Below are positions 1-9,118 of a stretch of 64,000 bases of DNA, piece by piece. This stretch comes from Paenibacillus kribbensis. GTDB taxonomy: Bacteria > Bacillota > Bacilli > Paenibacillales > Paenibacillaceae. Under the pieces are notes generated by a model that saw only the letters and a list, made by a program, of their open reading frames with translations, ran no database searches and was not told the origin of the DNA. The position numbers and the translations under genes were made by a program. The stretch spans positions 749,501-813,500 of the forward strand of contig NZ_CP020028.1 in the NCBI RefSeq assembly GCF_002240415.1. The letters run 5' to 3'. Every line of letters begins with the position of its first letter. The stretch's first letter is position 1.

Positions 1-464
1 TGATCACCGGCCTGACTGGAACAACTGCCGCACTGCTGTTGATTGCAATCTTTTCGTCTACAATGCATGGATCAACCGCACTGCCTTACGTCGTTTTGGC
101 TCTGACCGTTACATTCCTTGCCTTTCAGCAGGGAGCAATTTCACCTGTAACTTGGCTCATGCTATCAGAAATTTTTCCGCTTCGCTTGCGTGGTCTAGGG
201 ATGGGGTTGACGGTCTTCTTCCTTTGGATTGTTAACTTTGTCATCGGGTTATTGTTCCCGGTACTTCTTGGAAGCCTGGGACTTTCCACAACTTTTTATG
301 TTTTCGTTATATTGGGCGTTTTGGCAATCATGTTCGTAAAAATTTTCTTGCCGGAAACCAAAGGTTTGTCTCTGGAACAGTTAGAGCAAAATTTTCGCAA
401 CCACGGAAAGAATACTGGAGGTTTGCAGGAAAGTTATAGCCCAAAAGCAGCGTCTACCGATTAA
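1..464 (+). CDS. MFS sugar (probably inositol) transporter, C-terminal part
   Basis: The reading frame is open from the left edge and ends at a TAA at 462-464, so only the last ~154 residues are present. They contain three to four hydrophobic segments, the motif SEIFPLRLRGLG, and a terminal PETKGLSLEQLE box. That box is the signature of the sugar porter family (MFS), which includes the myo-inositol/H+ symporter IolT. The gene ends 53 bp before iolG, on the same strand, with no terminator between them, so an inositol or related cyclitol is the likely substrate. Family membership is clear. The substrate is inferred from context only, and the N-terminal half lies outside the window. Confidence 0.85.
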   Translation, partial: ITGLTGTTAALLLIAIFSSTMHGSTALPYVVLALTVTFLAFQQGAISPVTWLMLSEIFPLRLRGLGMGLTVFFLWIVNFVIGLLFPVLLGSLGLSTTFYVFVILGVLAIMFVKIFLPETKGLSLEQLEQNFRNHGKNTGGLQESYSPKAASTD

Positions 465-472
465 AGTTTAAA

Positions 473-487
473 TTGAAAGCGCTATAT
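473..487 (+). promoter_or_regulatory. candidate CcpA cre site
   Basis: TTGAAAGCGCTATAT fits the cre consensus WTGNAANCGNWNNCA at all but the last two positions. It lies between the transporter and iolG, where catabolite repression of inositol genes would be expected. The call rests on one motif match. Confidence 0.4.
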
Positions 488-496
488 TTAATTTAG

Positions 497-1531
<1,035 letters not shown>

Positions 1532-1605
1532 GGAAGCAAAAAGCGACGTTCATGTTTAACGAGTCACAGAAAATCATACAAAAATGATGGAGATGAGAAT
1601 GAACG

Positions 1606-2442
1606 ATGAAACTATGTTTTAATCAAGCAACAACCCTGAACAACTCAAACCTCGTTAAAGACCTGGAATATTGTGAAAAGCATGGATATGACTACATCGA
1701 AATTCGAACAATGGACAAATTGCCAGAGTATTTGGAGGATCATTCTATTGACGATCTGGCACAATATTTCCAGTCTAATCATATCAAGCCACTGGCATTC
1801 AATGCTTTGGTGTTCTTCAACAACAGGGATGAGGCCGAATATCAGAAACTGTTGGATGAATATCGCCAAATGCTGGACACCGGCTCACGGTTGGGTGTGG
1901 AATATATCGTTGCGGTCCCCCTTGTGACCGAGAAAAAATTTACACATGCTGATATCAAGGCGAGCTCTGTCAAGGTGCTGAGAGAATTATCGGACCTGGC
2001 GAAGCCCTATGGTATTAAAATAGCTGTGGAATTCGTCGGACATCCGCAGTGTACGGTTAACACCTTCGGTCAGGCTTACGACATTGTTGAGGAAGTGGCA
2101 CGTGACAATGTTGGCCTTGTGCTGGATTGCTTTCACTTTCATGCAATGGGATCGAAGCGTGAAGACCTGTTGCGATCCGATGTCTCTAAAATTTTCATCG
2201 TGCATATTGACGATACCGAAGATTTTCCGATCGGCTTCCTGACCGACGAAGACCGCGTATGGCCGGGGCTTGGAGCCATTGATCTTGACTTTATTTTTGC
2301 TACTCTTAAGGAAAAAGGTTATGATCACGTCGTTTCGGTCGAACTGTTCCGTCCAGAATACTATGAACTGGATGCGGAAGAAGCAATACGAACAGCCAAG
2401 GAAACAACATTGCAGGTTGTCTCCAGACACTATAACTTTTAA
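1606..2442 (+). CDS. iolI: 2-keto-myo-inositol isomerase (inosose isomerase)
   Basis: The 278-residue TIM-barrel protein of the AP-endonuclease-2/xylose-isomerase-like family matches the remembered Bacillus IolI nearly word for word in its N-terminus (MKLCFNQATTL, HGYDYIEIRTMDKLPEYL). It has the same length. EFVGHPQCTVNTF, LDCFHFHAMGS and HIDDTEDFP carry the Glu, Asp and His metal ligands typical of the family. IolI interconverts 2-keto-myo-inositol and 1-keto-D-chiro-inositol, feeding D-chiro-inositol into the pathway. The gene is 74 bp downstream of iolG and ends the operon before a terminator. Confidence 0.92.
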   Translation: MKLCFNQATTLNNSNLVKDLEYCEKHGYDYIEIRTMDKLPEYLEDHSIDDLAQYFQSNHIKPLAFNALVFFNNRDEAEYQKLLDEYRQMLDTGSRLGVEYIVAVPLVTEKKFTHADIKASSVKVLRELSDLAKPYGIKIAVEFVGHPQCTVNTFGQAYDIVEEVARDNVGLVLDCFHFHAMGSKREDLLRSDVSKIFIVHIDDTEDFPIGFLTDEDRVWPGLGAIDLDFIFATLKEKGYDHVVSVELFRPEYYELDAEEAIRTAKETTLQVVSRHYNF

Positions 2443-2494
2443 CTGTCCTGAATTGAATATCAAGCTTGATGCATTCATCTAATAGCACCAAATG

Positions 2495-2547
2495 AGGGTG
2501 TCCCAAAAGCCATGAAATGGCTGTTTGGGACGCCCCTTGGTTTTTTG
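2495..2547 (+). terminator. rho-independent terminator after iolI (possibly an IS end)
   Basis: AGGGTGTCCCAAAAGCCAT pairs across a GAA loop with ATGGCTGTTTGGGACGCCCC, followed by a T-rich run at 2541-2546. It would end the iolG-iolI transcript. The sequence also looks like the hairpin ends of IS1182-type elements, and an IS1182 remnant follows, so it may be an exapted IS end. Confidence 0.7.
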
Positions 2548-2572
2548 AGTAGGATGCACGTGAGCACATGGG

Positions 2573-2670
2573 TGGACGCTCCGCGAACGGACCGTTGTTC
2601 CAATCGCTGTTGTCCCCAGATTTTATTTATTCTCCTTAGCGGTGAAAATCAGGGGACAAAGGCGACCGCT
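2573..2670. repeat. dispersed palindromic repeat, diverged copy 1
   Basis: The core arms GTCCCCAGATTTT (2612-2624) and AAAATCAGGGGAC (2645-2657) form a hairpin with one mismatch. The flanks CAATCGCTGTTG and AAAGGCGACCGCT, and the order of blocks, match the better preserved copies at 54820-55003 and 59424-59610. This copy is shorter and more eroded, and it lies directly upstream of the IS remnant. Confidence 0.6.
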
Positions 2671-2693
2671 GCCGCGACAGTTATCACCCTAAA

Positions 2694-3054
2694 ATGCTCA
2701 CCAAAGTCATTATCTACGCCTACACTCAGCGCACCTATTCCTCCGGTAATGCGACTTTTATGCGCATGAAAGAAGACCACATGCGAAATGGACAGCTGAA
2801 ACCGGGTTACAATGTCCAGATCGGAACGGAGAATCAGTTTATTAGCCTACGGTGTCCACCAAAGACCAACGGATACCCGCTGCTTACAGCCGCACATGGA
2901 AAAAGTTCGTCAGATCCCAGATAAGCCTGGAAAGGCTACGATGTTTGGCCAACTGAAAAACAACCGGGGGTTCCGGCGCTTTCTGCTTCGAGGGCTGTCA
3001 AAAGTGACGCTTGAGGTCGGCTGGCTTTCCCTTGCCCATAATGTGCTGAAGTAA
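2694..3054 (+). pseudogene. IS1182-family transposase remnant
   Basis: Two overlapping frames together resemble an IS1182-type DDE transposase. The first (2694-2850) reads [14 protein letters not shown], then jumps to [20 protein letters not shown]. The second, entered by a frameshift near 2840, reads HQRPTDTRC, then KNNRGFRRFLLRGL and VGWLSLAHN before the stop at 3054. The N-terminus, most of the catalytic core and a stretch before the C-terminal box are missing, so there are at least two internal deletions and one frameshift. It marks an old insertion between the two iol blocks. The family assignment is from remembered motifs. Confidence 0.75.
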
Positions 3055-3075
3055 GCTTCAGTGGATCAAAAACAC

Positions 3076-3114
3076 GAGGCAGCGATTCTCCCGTTATTGG
3101 AGAATCGCTGCCTC
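3076..3114. terminator. strong hairpin after the IS remnant
   Basis: GAGGCAGCGATTCTCC (3076-3091) and GGAGAATCGCTGCCTC (3099-3114) form a perfect 16-bp stem with a 7-nt loop. No long T run follows, so termination is uncertain. A second imperfect hairpin at 3147-3187 (GGGGCTGTTTC and GAGACAGCTCC) resembles a decayed IS end. Confidence 0.5.
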
Positions 3115-3287
3115 GCTGTCCTTATATGACTTCTAGAATAACTAGGGGCTGTTTCTTTTGTAGAAATCTACTTATGAGACAGCTCCTTTGCTTTAGATTA
3201 GTGTGTCTGACCCATTATGTTCCTTAAATGCAGGGGATAAGCGATGAAGGGTCCAGAAAACGGAATGGGCTGGCTCTGATGAAAACA

Positions 3288-3320
3288 GTATGGCCTCCGT
3301 CTTAGGGACGAAGGCCATAC
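3288..3320 (-). terminator. probable terminator of the iolR-tautomerase unit
   Basis: GTATGGCCTCCGTC and GGACGAAGGCCATAC form a stem with a short loop about 30 bp past the tautomerase stop. On the reverse strand it is followed by TGTTTTC. The T run is weak, so confidence is moderate. Confidence 0.5.
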
Positions 3321-3350
3321 ACCCAATAATGACTTATGAATCTATAAAGT

Positions 3351-3740
3351 CTATAGTTCTCCGGTTAAAAATTGTGCTCGTCCATATCCGAAGCTCCAGT
3401 CATCAGTGCCGTTCTCGACAATGGATATCATCACGTCGCTAGGGGCAATACCGCATTCCCGCTCTAGACGCTCGACCAGAAGTTTGTACAGCAGCTTCTT
3501 TTGTTCGGGTGTTCGCTCTTTGCTCACAACACTAATGATAACGACCTCGGGGGTGCGTTCAAAGCCCAGACCGGTATCTTCGATGATCATCTCGTGCGGA
3601 GCGTGCTGATGCACAATCTGGTACCGGTCTCTGACAGGAACGTCAAAGGCTTCAACCATTGCAATGTGAGCGGCATCCAGAAGTTTTTTTAGTTCCTCGG
3701 GGCTACGTCCTTCGATAACATCAAACCGCAATAATGGCAT
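3351..3740 (-). CDS. tautomerase-superfamily protein (4-oxalocrotonate tautomerase/MIF-like)
   Basis: This 129-residue protein begins Met-Pro-Leu-Leu-Arg. Removal of Met would expose Pro1, the catalytic base of the tautomerase superfamily. Its length is that of the fused-type YusQ-like members, about twice a short 4-OT. A GGAGG site lies at the right distance from the ATG. It is 27 bp downstream of the iolR-like gene on the same strand, so the two are probably co-transcribed. Its substrate is unknown. A keto-enol step on an inositol-derived diketone is conceivable, but that is inference only. Confidence 0.8.
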   Translation of the reverse strand: MPLLRFDVIEGRSPEELKKLLDAAHIAMVEAFDVPVRDRYQIVHQHAPHEMIIEDTGLGFERTPEVVIISVVSKERTPEQKKLLYKLLVERLERECGIAPSDVMISIVENGTDDWSFGYGRAQFLTGEL

Positions 3741-3767
3741 ATTGTTTTCCTCCTATAATGAGTGGGA

Positions 3768-4517
3768 TTAGGATGTTTTGACTTCAATATTATGCGCTGC
3801 GCAAAAAGCTTGGAACTGATTTGTAAGTGGATTAGAAGAGACAATTATGTCTACATCCTCAAGCGAGGCGTAGGTCAGTAATGTTGATTTACCGAACTTG
3901 CTTGAGTCTGCAAGCAAAATCAATTTTTCCGCCTTTTGAGCAATAATCTTCTTAATCTCGAACTCCAGTAAATCCGAGTTGGTAAGTCCGTGAGTTATGC
4001 TGACTCCTGTTGCCGCCATAAACGCTTTGTTCACATTATATTTGTCCAGCATGCGAGGTTCGTCTATACCAACAAACGATTTGGTCTTTTGTTTAAATGT
4101 ATTGCCGATAACCAGTAGATTGACTAAGGGGAGTTCAGCAGCACCGTTAATGATATCCAGACTGTTTGTCAGTATCGTGAAAGAAATGTTAGTGGGAAAG
4201 TATTTGGCCATATGGCAAGTAGTTGTGCCGGAATCTATAAAGATCAGGTCATTTTCCTCAATGCAAGAGGCAGCCAAATGCGAAATGCCATTTTTTTCGA
4301 ACGAATGCTTGCTTCCCCGGTTTTCAAACGGAATAGGATCTGTGGTAGAGGCAACTCCTCCATACACTTTTTCAATAGAACCTTTGCGAACAATCTGGCT
4401 TATATCCCTCCTTATCGTATTTTTGGAAACATCGAATTTTTGGCACAGCTCATCCAAGGTGACATTCTTATGAGAGTGAACGTACTCTTCAATATCCTGT
4501 AATCGTCTAGCTTTCAT
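3768..4517 (-). CDS. iolR: DeoR-family repressor of inositol catabolism
   Basis: This 249-residue DeoR-type regulator has an N-terminal winged helix with VSKNTIRRDI (about residues 30-39) and a C-terminal sugar-phosphate sensor domain with IDSGTTT. Many blocks match the remembered Bacillus IolR (EEYVHSH, LDELCQKFDVSKNT, EKVYGGV, HGLTNSDLLE, DSSKFGKSTLLTYA). IolR represses iol genes until 2-deoxy-5-keto-gluconate 6-phosphate binds. It is divergent from the AEC transporter and lies within the iol cluster. The intergenic region carries IolR-like boxes, suggesting autoregulation. Of the two DeoR regulators here, this one is closer to IolR. Confidence 0.85.
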   Translation of the reverse strand: MKARRLQDIEEYVHSHKNVTLDELCQKFDVSKNTIRRDISQIVRKGSIEKVYGGVASTTDPIPFENRGSKHSFEKNGISHLAASCIEENDLIFIDSGTTTCHMAKYFPTNISFTILTNSLDIINGAAELPLVNLLVIGNTFKQKTKSFVGIDEPRMLDKYNVNKAFMAATGVSITHGLTNSDLLEFEIKKIIAQKAEKLILLADSSKFGKSTLLTYASLEDVDIIVSSNPLTNQFQAFCAAHNIEVKTS

Positions 4518-4560
4518 AGCATTCTCCTGTTAAATAAATTGATATAATTAATATAAAATA

Positions 4561-4614
4561 ATACCAACATATAATCAACACATTATTAATAATAGACAAA
4601 AACATTACAATCAA
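4561..4614. promoter_or_regulatory. candidate IolR boxes between iolR and the AEC gene
   Basis: The cores ACCAA (4563-4567) and ATCAA (4574-4578) are 11 bp apart, and a third ATCAA is at 4610-4614. The surrounding bases fit the Bacillus IolR half-box WRAYCAANARD with one or two mismatches each. The 11-bp spacing matches the better pair in front of iolA. The AT-rich background lowers confidence. Confidence 0.4.
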
Positions 4615-4656
4615 CTTATGATATTTACGTTATAATTTATGGAGGGAGCTGCCACA

Positions 4657-5571
4657 ATGCTGGAGATTTTGATTCATGAAAATATGATCTTGTTGACTTA
4701 CATGGCGATTGGATTTCTTGCCTTCAGGTTAAAGTTGCTGCATACGTCTCACATGGAGGGGCTGTCCAGAGTGTTGCTAGGCATTTCACTGCCAAGTGCC
4801 ATTCTGTATAGCCTTCAAATTCCCTTTTCTAGAGAATTGTTGCGTGATATCGGTATCACTTCAATCGTTGCTGTGGCTATATTGTTCTCAACCCTCGCTA
4901 TCGGCAGCTTGTCAGCGAGGCTGCTCGGAATAAAGACTGGGGAACGAGAAGTATGGGTGGGCTGCTGCGTATTCTCCAGTATCTTGTTTATTGGAATGCC
5001 GATTGTGGAGGCGATGTACGGAGAGCGAGGGCTTGTTATACTCGTGACCTACAATGCGATATACAATGTTGCGCTGTTCAGCATGGGAGTACGCATTTTC
5101 TCGGCGGATAAGGCCAGTACGGTGTCGCTTGCAGGAGTGCTGCGCAATCCCGCGATTATAGCGACCGCTGTAGGATTTGGCATGTTTTTTCTGAACGTCA
5201 GGCTGCCTGGTCCTCTGCTTGATGCAAGCAAGTCGCTTGGAGGATTGACTGTGCCGATTGCAATGATGATGACAGGGGCGATGATCGCCAGCAGCAAGCT
5301 AGGATCACTGCTACGCAGCAAGCGGGTGTATCTCTTCAGTCTGGTGCGCCAGATTGTAGTCCCTGTGATACTCCTGGTGCTGTTCAAGTCAATACTGGAG
5401 GAAGGAGTACTGCTGGGCATCGCCTTTTTGGTCAGCGCCATGCCTTCCGGTGCCTCTAACTCTGTATTCGCTGAAACGTATGGAGGTAGAGGTCGCGAAG
5501 CTTCACAATATGTTGTGATGTCAACTTTAATTTCCATCTTCACCATACCATTGTTGTTCTTGTTGGTGTGA
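4657..5571 (+). CDS. AEC-family (auxin efflux carrier type) membrane transporter
   Basis: The hydrophobic protein of 304 residues has about ten membrane segments arranged as two repeats of five, typical of the AEC/bile-acid-like family (YwkB, MdcF, malate or auxin carriers). AMPSGASNSVFAETYGG near the end is a characteristic conserved loop. An upstream in-frame ATG exists at 4639, but GGAGGG at 4641-4646 lies inside that extension and is correctly spaced for the ATG at 4657, so that start is preferred. The gene is divergent from iolR and precedes iolA, so it may carry an organic acid linked to inositol breakdown. The substrate is not known. Confidence 0.8.
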   Translation: MLEILIHENMILLTYMAIGFLAFRLKLLHTSHMEGLSRVLLGISLPSAILYSLQIPFSRELLRDIGITSIVAVAILFSTLAIGSLSARLLGIKTGEREVWVGCCVFSSILFIGMPIVEAMYGERGLVILVTYNAIYNVALFSMGVRIFSADKASTVSLAGVLRNPAIIATAVGFGMFFLNVRLPGPLLDASKSLGGLTVPIAMMMTGAMIASSKLGSLLRSKRVYLFSLVRQIVVPVILLVLFKSILEEGVLLGIAFLVSAMPSGASNSVFAETYGGRGREASQYVVMSTLISIFTIPLLFLLV

Positions 5572-5632
5572 TGATTTGTCAATAGACATGTATCGAATCA
5601 AAAAAATGATCACATTTAGTTTTTTAATTAGG

Positions 5633-5690
5633 TTGACGGTTACTTTTTTATCGGATATCATAAAAACATAACCAAGATATAATCAAAAAT
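5633..5690 (+). promoter_or_regulatory. iolA promoter with tandem IolR-type operator
   Basis: TTGACG (5633-5638), a 17-nt spacer and TATCAT (5656-5661) form a good sigma-A promoter. Directly downstream, across the expected start point, lie two 11-bp direct repeats: TAACCAAGATA (5669-5679) and TAATCAAAAAT (5680-5690). The second matches the Bacillus IolR box WRAYCAANARD fully and the first at ten of eleven positions. A further ten-of-eleven match is at 5595-5605. The position suggests steric repression of the six-gene iolA-J operon. Confidence 0.7.
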
Positions 5691-5756
5691 TGAGTTTGAG
5701 TGACAAACTGCCCCTACAATTAGTAATCATATTCAACATGGGAGAGGAGCTTGACG

Positions 5757-7235
5757 ATGTCCACAACAATGAACACAGCGGCAAGAAAATTAAAGAACTA
5801 TATTGGTGGTAAATGGGTAGAAAGCCGGGCGACTAAATATGAAGGCGTTTACAACCCGGCGACCAAAGAATTGATTTGCGAAGTTCCATTGTCAACGAAA
5901 GAAGATATGGAGTATGCGGTGCAAGTTGCGAAGGAAGCGTTCGAGAAATGGAAAAAAGTCGCAGTCCCAAGACGCGCACGGATTCTGTTCAATTACCAGC
6001 AGCTTCTTCTGAAACACAAAAACGAACTGGCTCGCCTGATTACGATTGAGAACGGCAAAAGCCTTCAGGAAGCACTCGGCGAGGTGCAGCGCGGAATTGA
6101 GAACGTCGAGTTCGCCGCAGGAACGCCTTCCCTGATGATGGGCGATTCACTGGCAACCATTGCAACAGATGTCGAGGCAACCAATTATCGCTATCCAATC
6201 GGAGTCGTAGGCGGAATCGCGCCATTCAACTTCCCGATGATGGTACCATGCTGGATGTTTCCAATGGCGATCTCGCTGGGTAATGCATTTATTTTGAAGC
6301 CTTCCGAGCGTACTCCGCTCCTTACCGAGAAAATTGCTGAACTGTTCACTGAAGCGGGATTACCTGCCGGTGTGTTCAACATTGTATACGGGGCTCATGA
6401 TGTCGTAAACGGTATTCTGGAAAATCCCGAAATTAAAGCGATTTCATTTGTTGGCTCCAAGCCGGTCGGCGAGTATGTGTACAAGAAAGGCAGCGAGCAC
6501 CTGAAACGGGTGCAGGCGCTGACAGGAGCGAAGAATCATACGATTGTCCTGAATGATGCCAACCTGGAAGATACAGTAACGAACGTTGTGAGTGCTGCTT
6601 TTGGTTCCGCCGGAGAACGCTGCATGGCCTGCGCGGTTGTCACTGTGGAAGAGGGAATCGCTGATGAGTTTATTGCTCTACTCAAGGAAAAAACACAAAA
6701 CGTGAAAATGGGTAACGGTCTGGATGACGGTGTATTCCTCGGTCCGGTCATCCGTGAAGAGAACAAAGAGCGTACCATCCGCTACATTGAGAAAGGCGTC
6801 GAAGAAGGAGCACAACTGCTGATTGACGGTCGTGACCGCTTGCTTGAGGATGGCTATTTCGTTGGACCAACCATTTTTGAAGGTGTAACAACCGATATGA
6901 CGATCTGGAAAGAAGAAATTTTCGCTCCGGTATTGTCTGTAATCCGGGTGAAGAACCTGAAGGAAGCTGTGGAAATCGCGAATCAATCGGAATTTGCCAA
7001 TGGAGCATGCCTTTTCACAACGAACGCTCACTCCATTCGCTACTTCCGTGAAAATATTGATGCAGGGATGCTGGGTATAAACCTTGGCGTACCGGCTCCG
7101 ATGGCATTTTTCCCGTTCTCGGGCTGGAAATCTTCCTTCTATGGCACACTTCATGCCAACGGTAAAGACAGCGTAGACTTCTACACTCGAAAAAAAGTCG
7201 TAACTGCACGTTATACAGAACCTGAATTTGAGTAA
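5757..7235 (+). CDS. iolA: methylmalonate/malonate-semialdehyde dehydrogenase (CoA-acylating)
   Basis: This 492-residue ALDH-superfamily enzyme converts malonic semialdehyde to acetyl-CoA and CO2 at the end of inositol catabolism, or methylmalonate semialdehyde to propionyl-CoA. The cofactor loop [12 protein letters not shown] and the catalytic Cys in SAGERCMA (about residue 289) are present. The Cys is preceded by the Gly-Glu-Arg motif typical of the CoA-dependent MmsA subgroup. The ATG at 5757 is preferred over the TTG at 5751 because AGGAG is better spaced to it. It is the first gene of a tight operon with iolB 18 bp downstream. Confidence 0.93.
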   Translation: MSTTMNTAARKLKNYIGGKWVESRATKYEGVYNPATKELICEVPLSTKEDMEYAVQVAKEAFEKWKKVAVPRRARILFNYQQLLLKHKNELARLITIENGKSLQEALGEVQRGIENVEFAAGTPSLMMGDSLATIATDVEATNYRYPIGVVGGIAPFNFPMMVPCWMFPMAISLGNAFILKPSERTPLLTEKIAELFTEAGLPAGVFNIVYGAHDVVNGILENPEIKAISFVGSKPVGEYVYKKGSEHLKRVQALTGAKNHTIVLNDANLEDTVTNVVSAAFGSAGERCMACAVVTVEEGIADEFIALLKEKTQNVKMGNGLDDGVFLGPVIREENKERTIRYIEKGVEEGAQLLIDGRDRLLEDGYFVGPTIFEGVTTDMTIWKEEIFAPVLSVIRVKNLKEAVEIANQSEFANGACLFTTNAHSIRYFRENIDAGMLGINLGVPAPMAFFPFSGWKSSFYGTLHANGKDSVDFYTRKKVVTARYTEPEFE

Positions 7236-7253
7236 TACTGGAGGGATTCAGTC

Positions 7254-8072
7254 GTGATCAGTCATTTGTTGCGCAAGCCCAATCAAGTTCAACAAAACGA
7301 TGTTACAGTTGTTCATCAATTAATGACGCAAGACACGGAGCTGGAATATGTCGGCTTCAAAATGATTGATCTCAAAGCGAACGGACGCCATGAAGAAGTG
7401 CTGATAGATCAGGAATGCTGTATTGTTGCCCTTACAGGCAAGATCACCGTTACCGAAGGCAAGCATGTTTTCGAAGGAATCGGAACGAGACAGAGTGTTT
7501 TTGAGAAAAGACCGACAGACAGCGTGTTCGTATCCGGCGGAAAAAGCTTCACGATTGAAGCGGTAACGAATGCAACCGTCGCCCTGTGCTACGCTCCTGC
7601 TCTGATGCCGCTCCAGACAAGGTGGATCAAGGCCGAAGACGTCGGCGTTGAGCACCGCGGGAAATATCAGAATAAACGCATGGTTCACAACATTTTGCCG
7701 GATAACGACCCATCCGCAAGCAGCTTGCTTGTCGTGGAAGTGTATACAGAGGGGGGCAATTTCTCCAGCTACCCGCCGCACAAGCACGATCAGGACCGTC
7801 TGCCGGATGAATCGTTCCTGGAAGAAACCTACTACCATGAGATAGAGCCGCATGCCGGATTTTTATTTCAGCGGGTATACACAGATGACCGGAGTCTGGA
7901 TGAGACAATGGCTGTCGAACATCGGGATGTGGTTATTGTACCGGCCGGATATCATCCGGTAGGCGTACCAGACGGGTATACATCCTACTATTTGAACGTT
8001 ATGGCAGGCCCTAGGCGCATTTGGAAATTCCACAATGACCCGGATCATGAATGGATTCTGGATCGGAAATAA
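7254..8072 (+). CDS. iolB: 5-deoxy-glucuronate isomerase
   Basis: This 272-residue cupin-fold KduI/IolB-family isomerase converts 5-deoxy-D-glucuronate to 2-deoxy-5-keto-D-gluconate. YPPHKHDQD, then EETYYHEIEP and the late VPAGYHPVGVPDG carry the metal-binding His and Glu residues expected of the family, and the length is normal. It starts at GTG 7254 behind GGAGGG and lies between iolA and iolC. Order and sequence agree with the Bacillus iol operon. Confidence 0.93.
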   Translation: MISHLLRKPNQVQQNDVTVVHQLMTQDTELEYVGFKMIDLKANGRHEEVLIDQECCIVALTGKITVTEGKHVFEGIGTRQSVFEKRPTDSVFVSGGKSFTIEAVTNATVALCYAPALMPLQTRWIKAEDVGVEHRGKYQNKRMVHNILPDNDPSASSLLVVEVYTEGGNFSSYPPHKHDQDRLPDESFLEETYYHEIEPHAGFLFQRVYTDDRSLDETMAVEHRDVVIVPAGYHPVGVPDGYTSYYLNVMAGPRRIWKFHNDPDHEWILDRK

Positions 8073-8091
8073 CCGAAAGGAGCGGAAAAGT

Positions 8092-9081
8092 ATGAGCAAT
8101 GGAGCAAACAGCGCCAAAAAGTTCGATTTTATTGCGATTGGAAGGGCTTGTATTGATCTAAATGCCGCCGAATACAATCGGCCGATGGAAGAAACGATGA
8201 CATTCGTCAAGTATGTTGGAGGTTCCCCTGCAAATATTGCAATCGGGGGAGCGCGGTTGGGACTGAAAGCAGGGTTTATCGGCAAAATCGCTGATGACCA
8301 GCATGGGCGTTTTATCGAGAAATATATGAGTGATGCCGGAATCGACACTTCCCAGCTTGTTGTAGATCAGGAGGGCCACAAGACAGGACTTGCCTTCACG
8401 GAAATCAAAAGTCCCGAAGAGTGCAGCATCCTGATGTACCGCGACGATGTGGCTGACTTGTACTTGCGTACAGATGAAGTGGACGAGGAATATATCCAAC
8501 AGGCAGGCATGCTGCTTGTCTCAGGCACGGCCCTTGCACAAAGCCCTTCCCGCGAGGCGGTTCTCAAAGCGGTTCAACTGGCTAAACGCAATGGTGTAAA
8601 AATTGTATTCGAACTGGATTATCGTCCGTATACGTGGAAAAACAAAGAAGAAACGGCCGTATATTATTCGATAGTAGCGGAGCAGGCAGATATTGTCATC
8701 GGGACCCGAGACGAATATGACGTGATGGAGAACAGCGAAGGCGGCTCCAATGATAATACCATCAGCTATCTGTTCGGACATCGTCCGGAAATTATCGTTA
8801 TTAAGCATGGCGTTGAAGGATCATATGCATATACCAAATCCGGCGAAGTATTCAGGGCGCAGGCGTACAAAACGAAAGTGCTCAAAACGTTCGGTGCTGG
8901 CGACTCGTATGCCTCAGCATTTCTGTACGCCCTGATTACCGGCAAGGATATTGGGACTGCGTTGAAATACGGCAGCGCCTCCGCTTCCATTGTAGTCAGT
9001 AAGCACAGCTCATCGGAAGCTATGCCGACGGTGGAAGAGATTGAGGAATTGATTTCCAATCAGCCTGTCATCCATTCCTGA
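8092..9081 (+). CDS. iolC: 5-dehydro-2-deoxygluconokinase
   Basis: This PfkB/ribokinase-family kinase phosphorylates 2-deoxy-5-keto-D-gluconate at the 6-position, making the inducer recognised by IolR. GGSPANIAIGGARLG near the N-terminus is the substrate-side PfkB motif. FGAGDSYASAFLYAL near residue 265 contains the catalytic Asp and anion hole. An open frame extends back to 8035 into iolB. The ATG at 8092 follows AAAGGAG with good spacing and gives a typical 329-residue protein. Confidence 0.93.
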   Translation: MSNGANSAKKFDFIAIGRACIDLNAAEYNRPMEETMTFVKYVGGSPANIAIGGARLGLKAGFIGKIADDQHGRFIEKYMSDAGIDTSQLVVDQEGHKTGLAFTEIKSPEECSILMYRDDVADLYLRTDEVDEEYIQQAGMLLVSGTALAQSPSREAVLKAVQLAKRNGVKIVFELDYRPYTWKNKEETAVYYSIVAEQADIVIGTRDEYDVMENSEGGSNDNTISYLFGHRPEIIVIKHGVEGSYAYTKSGEVFRAQAYKTKVLKTFGAGDSYASAFLYALITGKDIGTALKYGSASASIVVSKHSSSEAMPTVEEIEELISNQPVIHS

Positions 9082-9118
9082 TATCGTGATAACACTTCAA
9101 TAAAGGTGGAGTTGTACA

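Noticed and set aside
4639..4656. ATG 4639 as start of the AEC transporter
   Set aside because: The only ribosome site lies inside this extension and points to ATG 4657.
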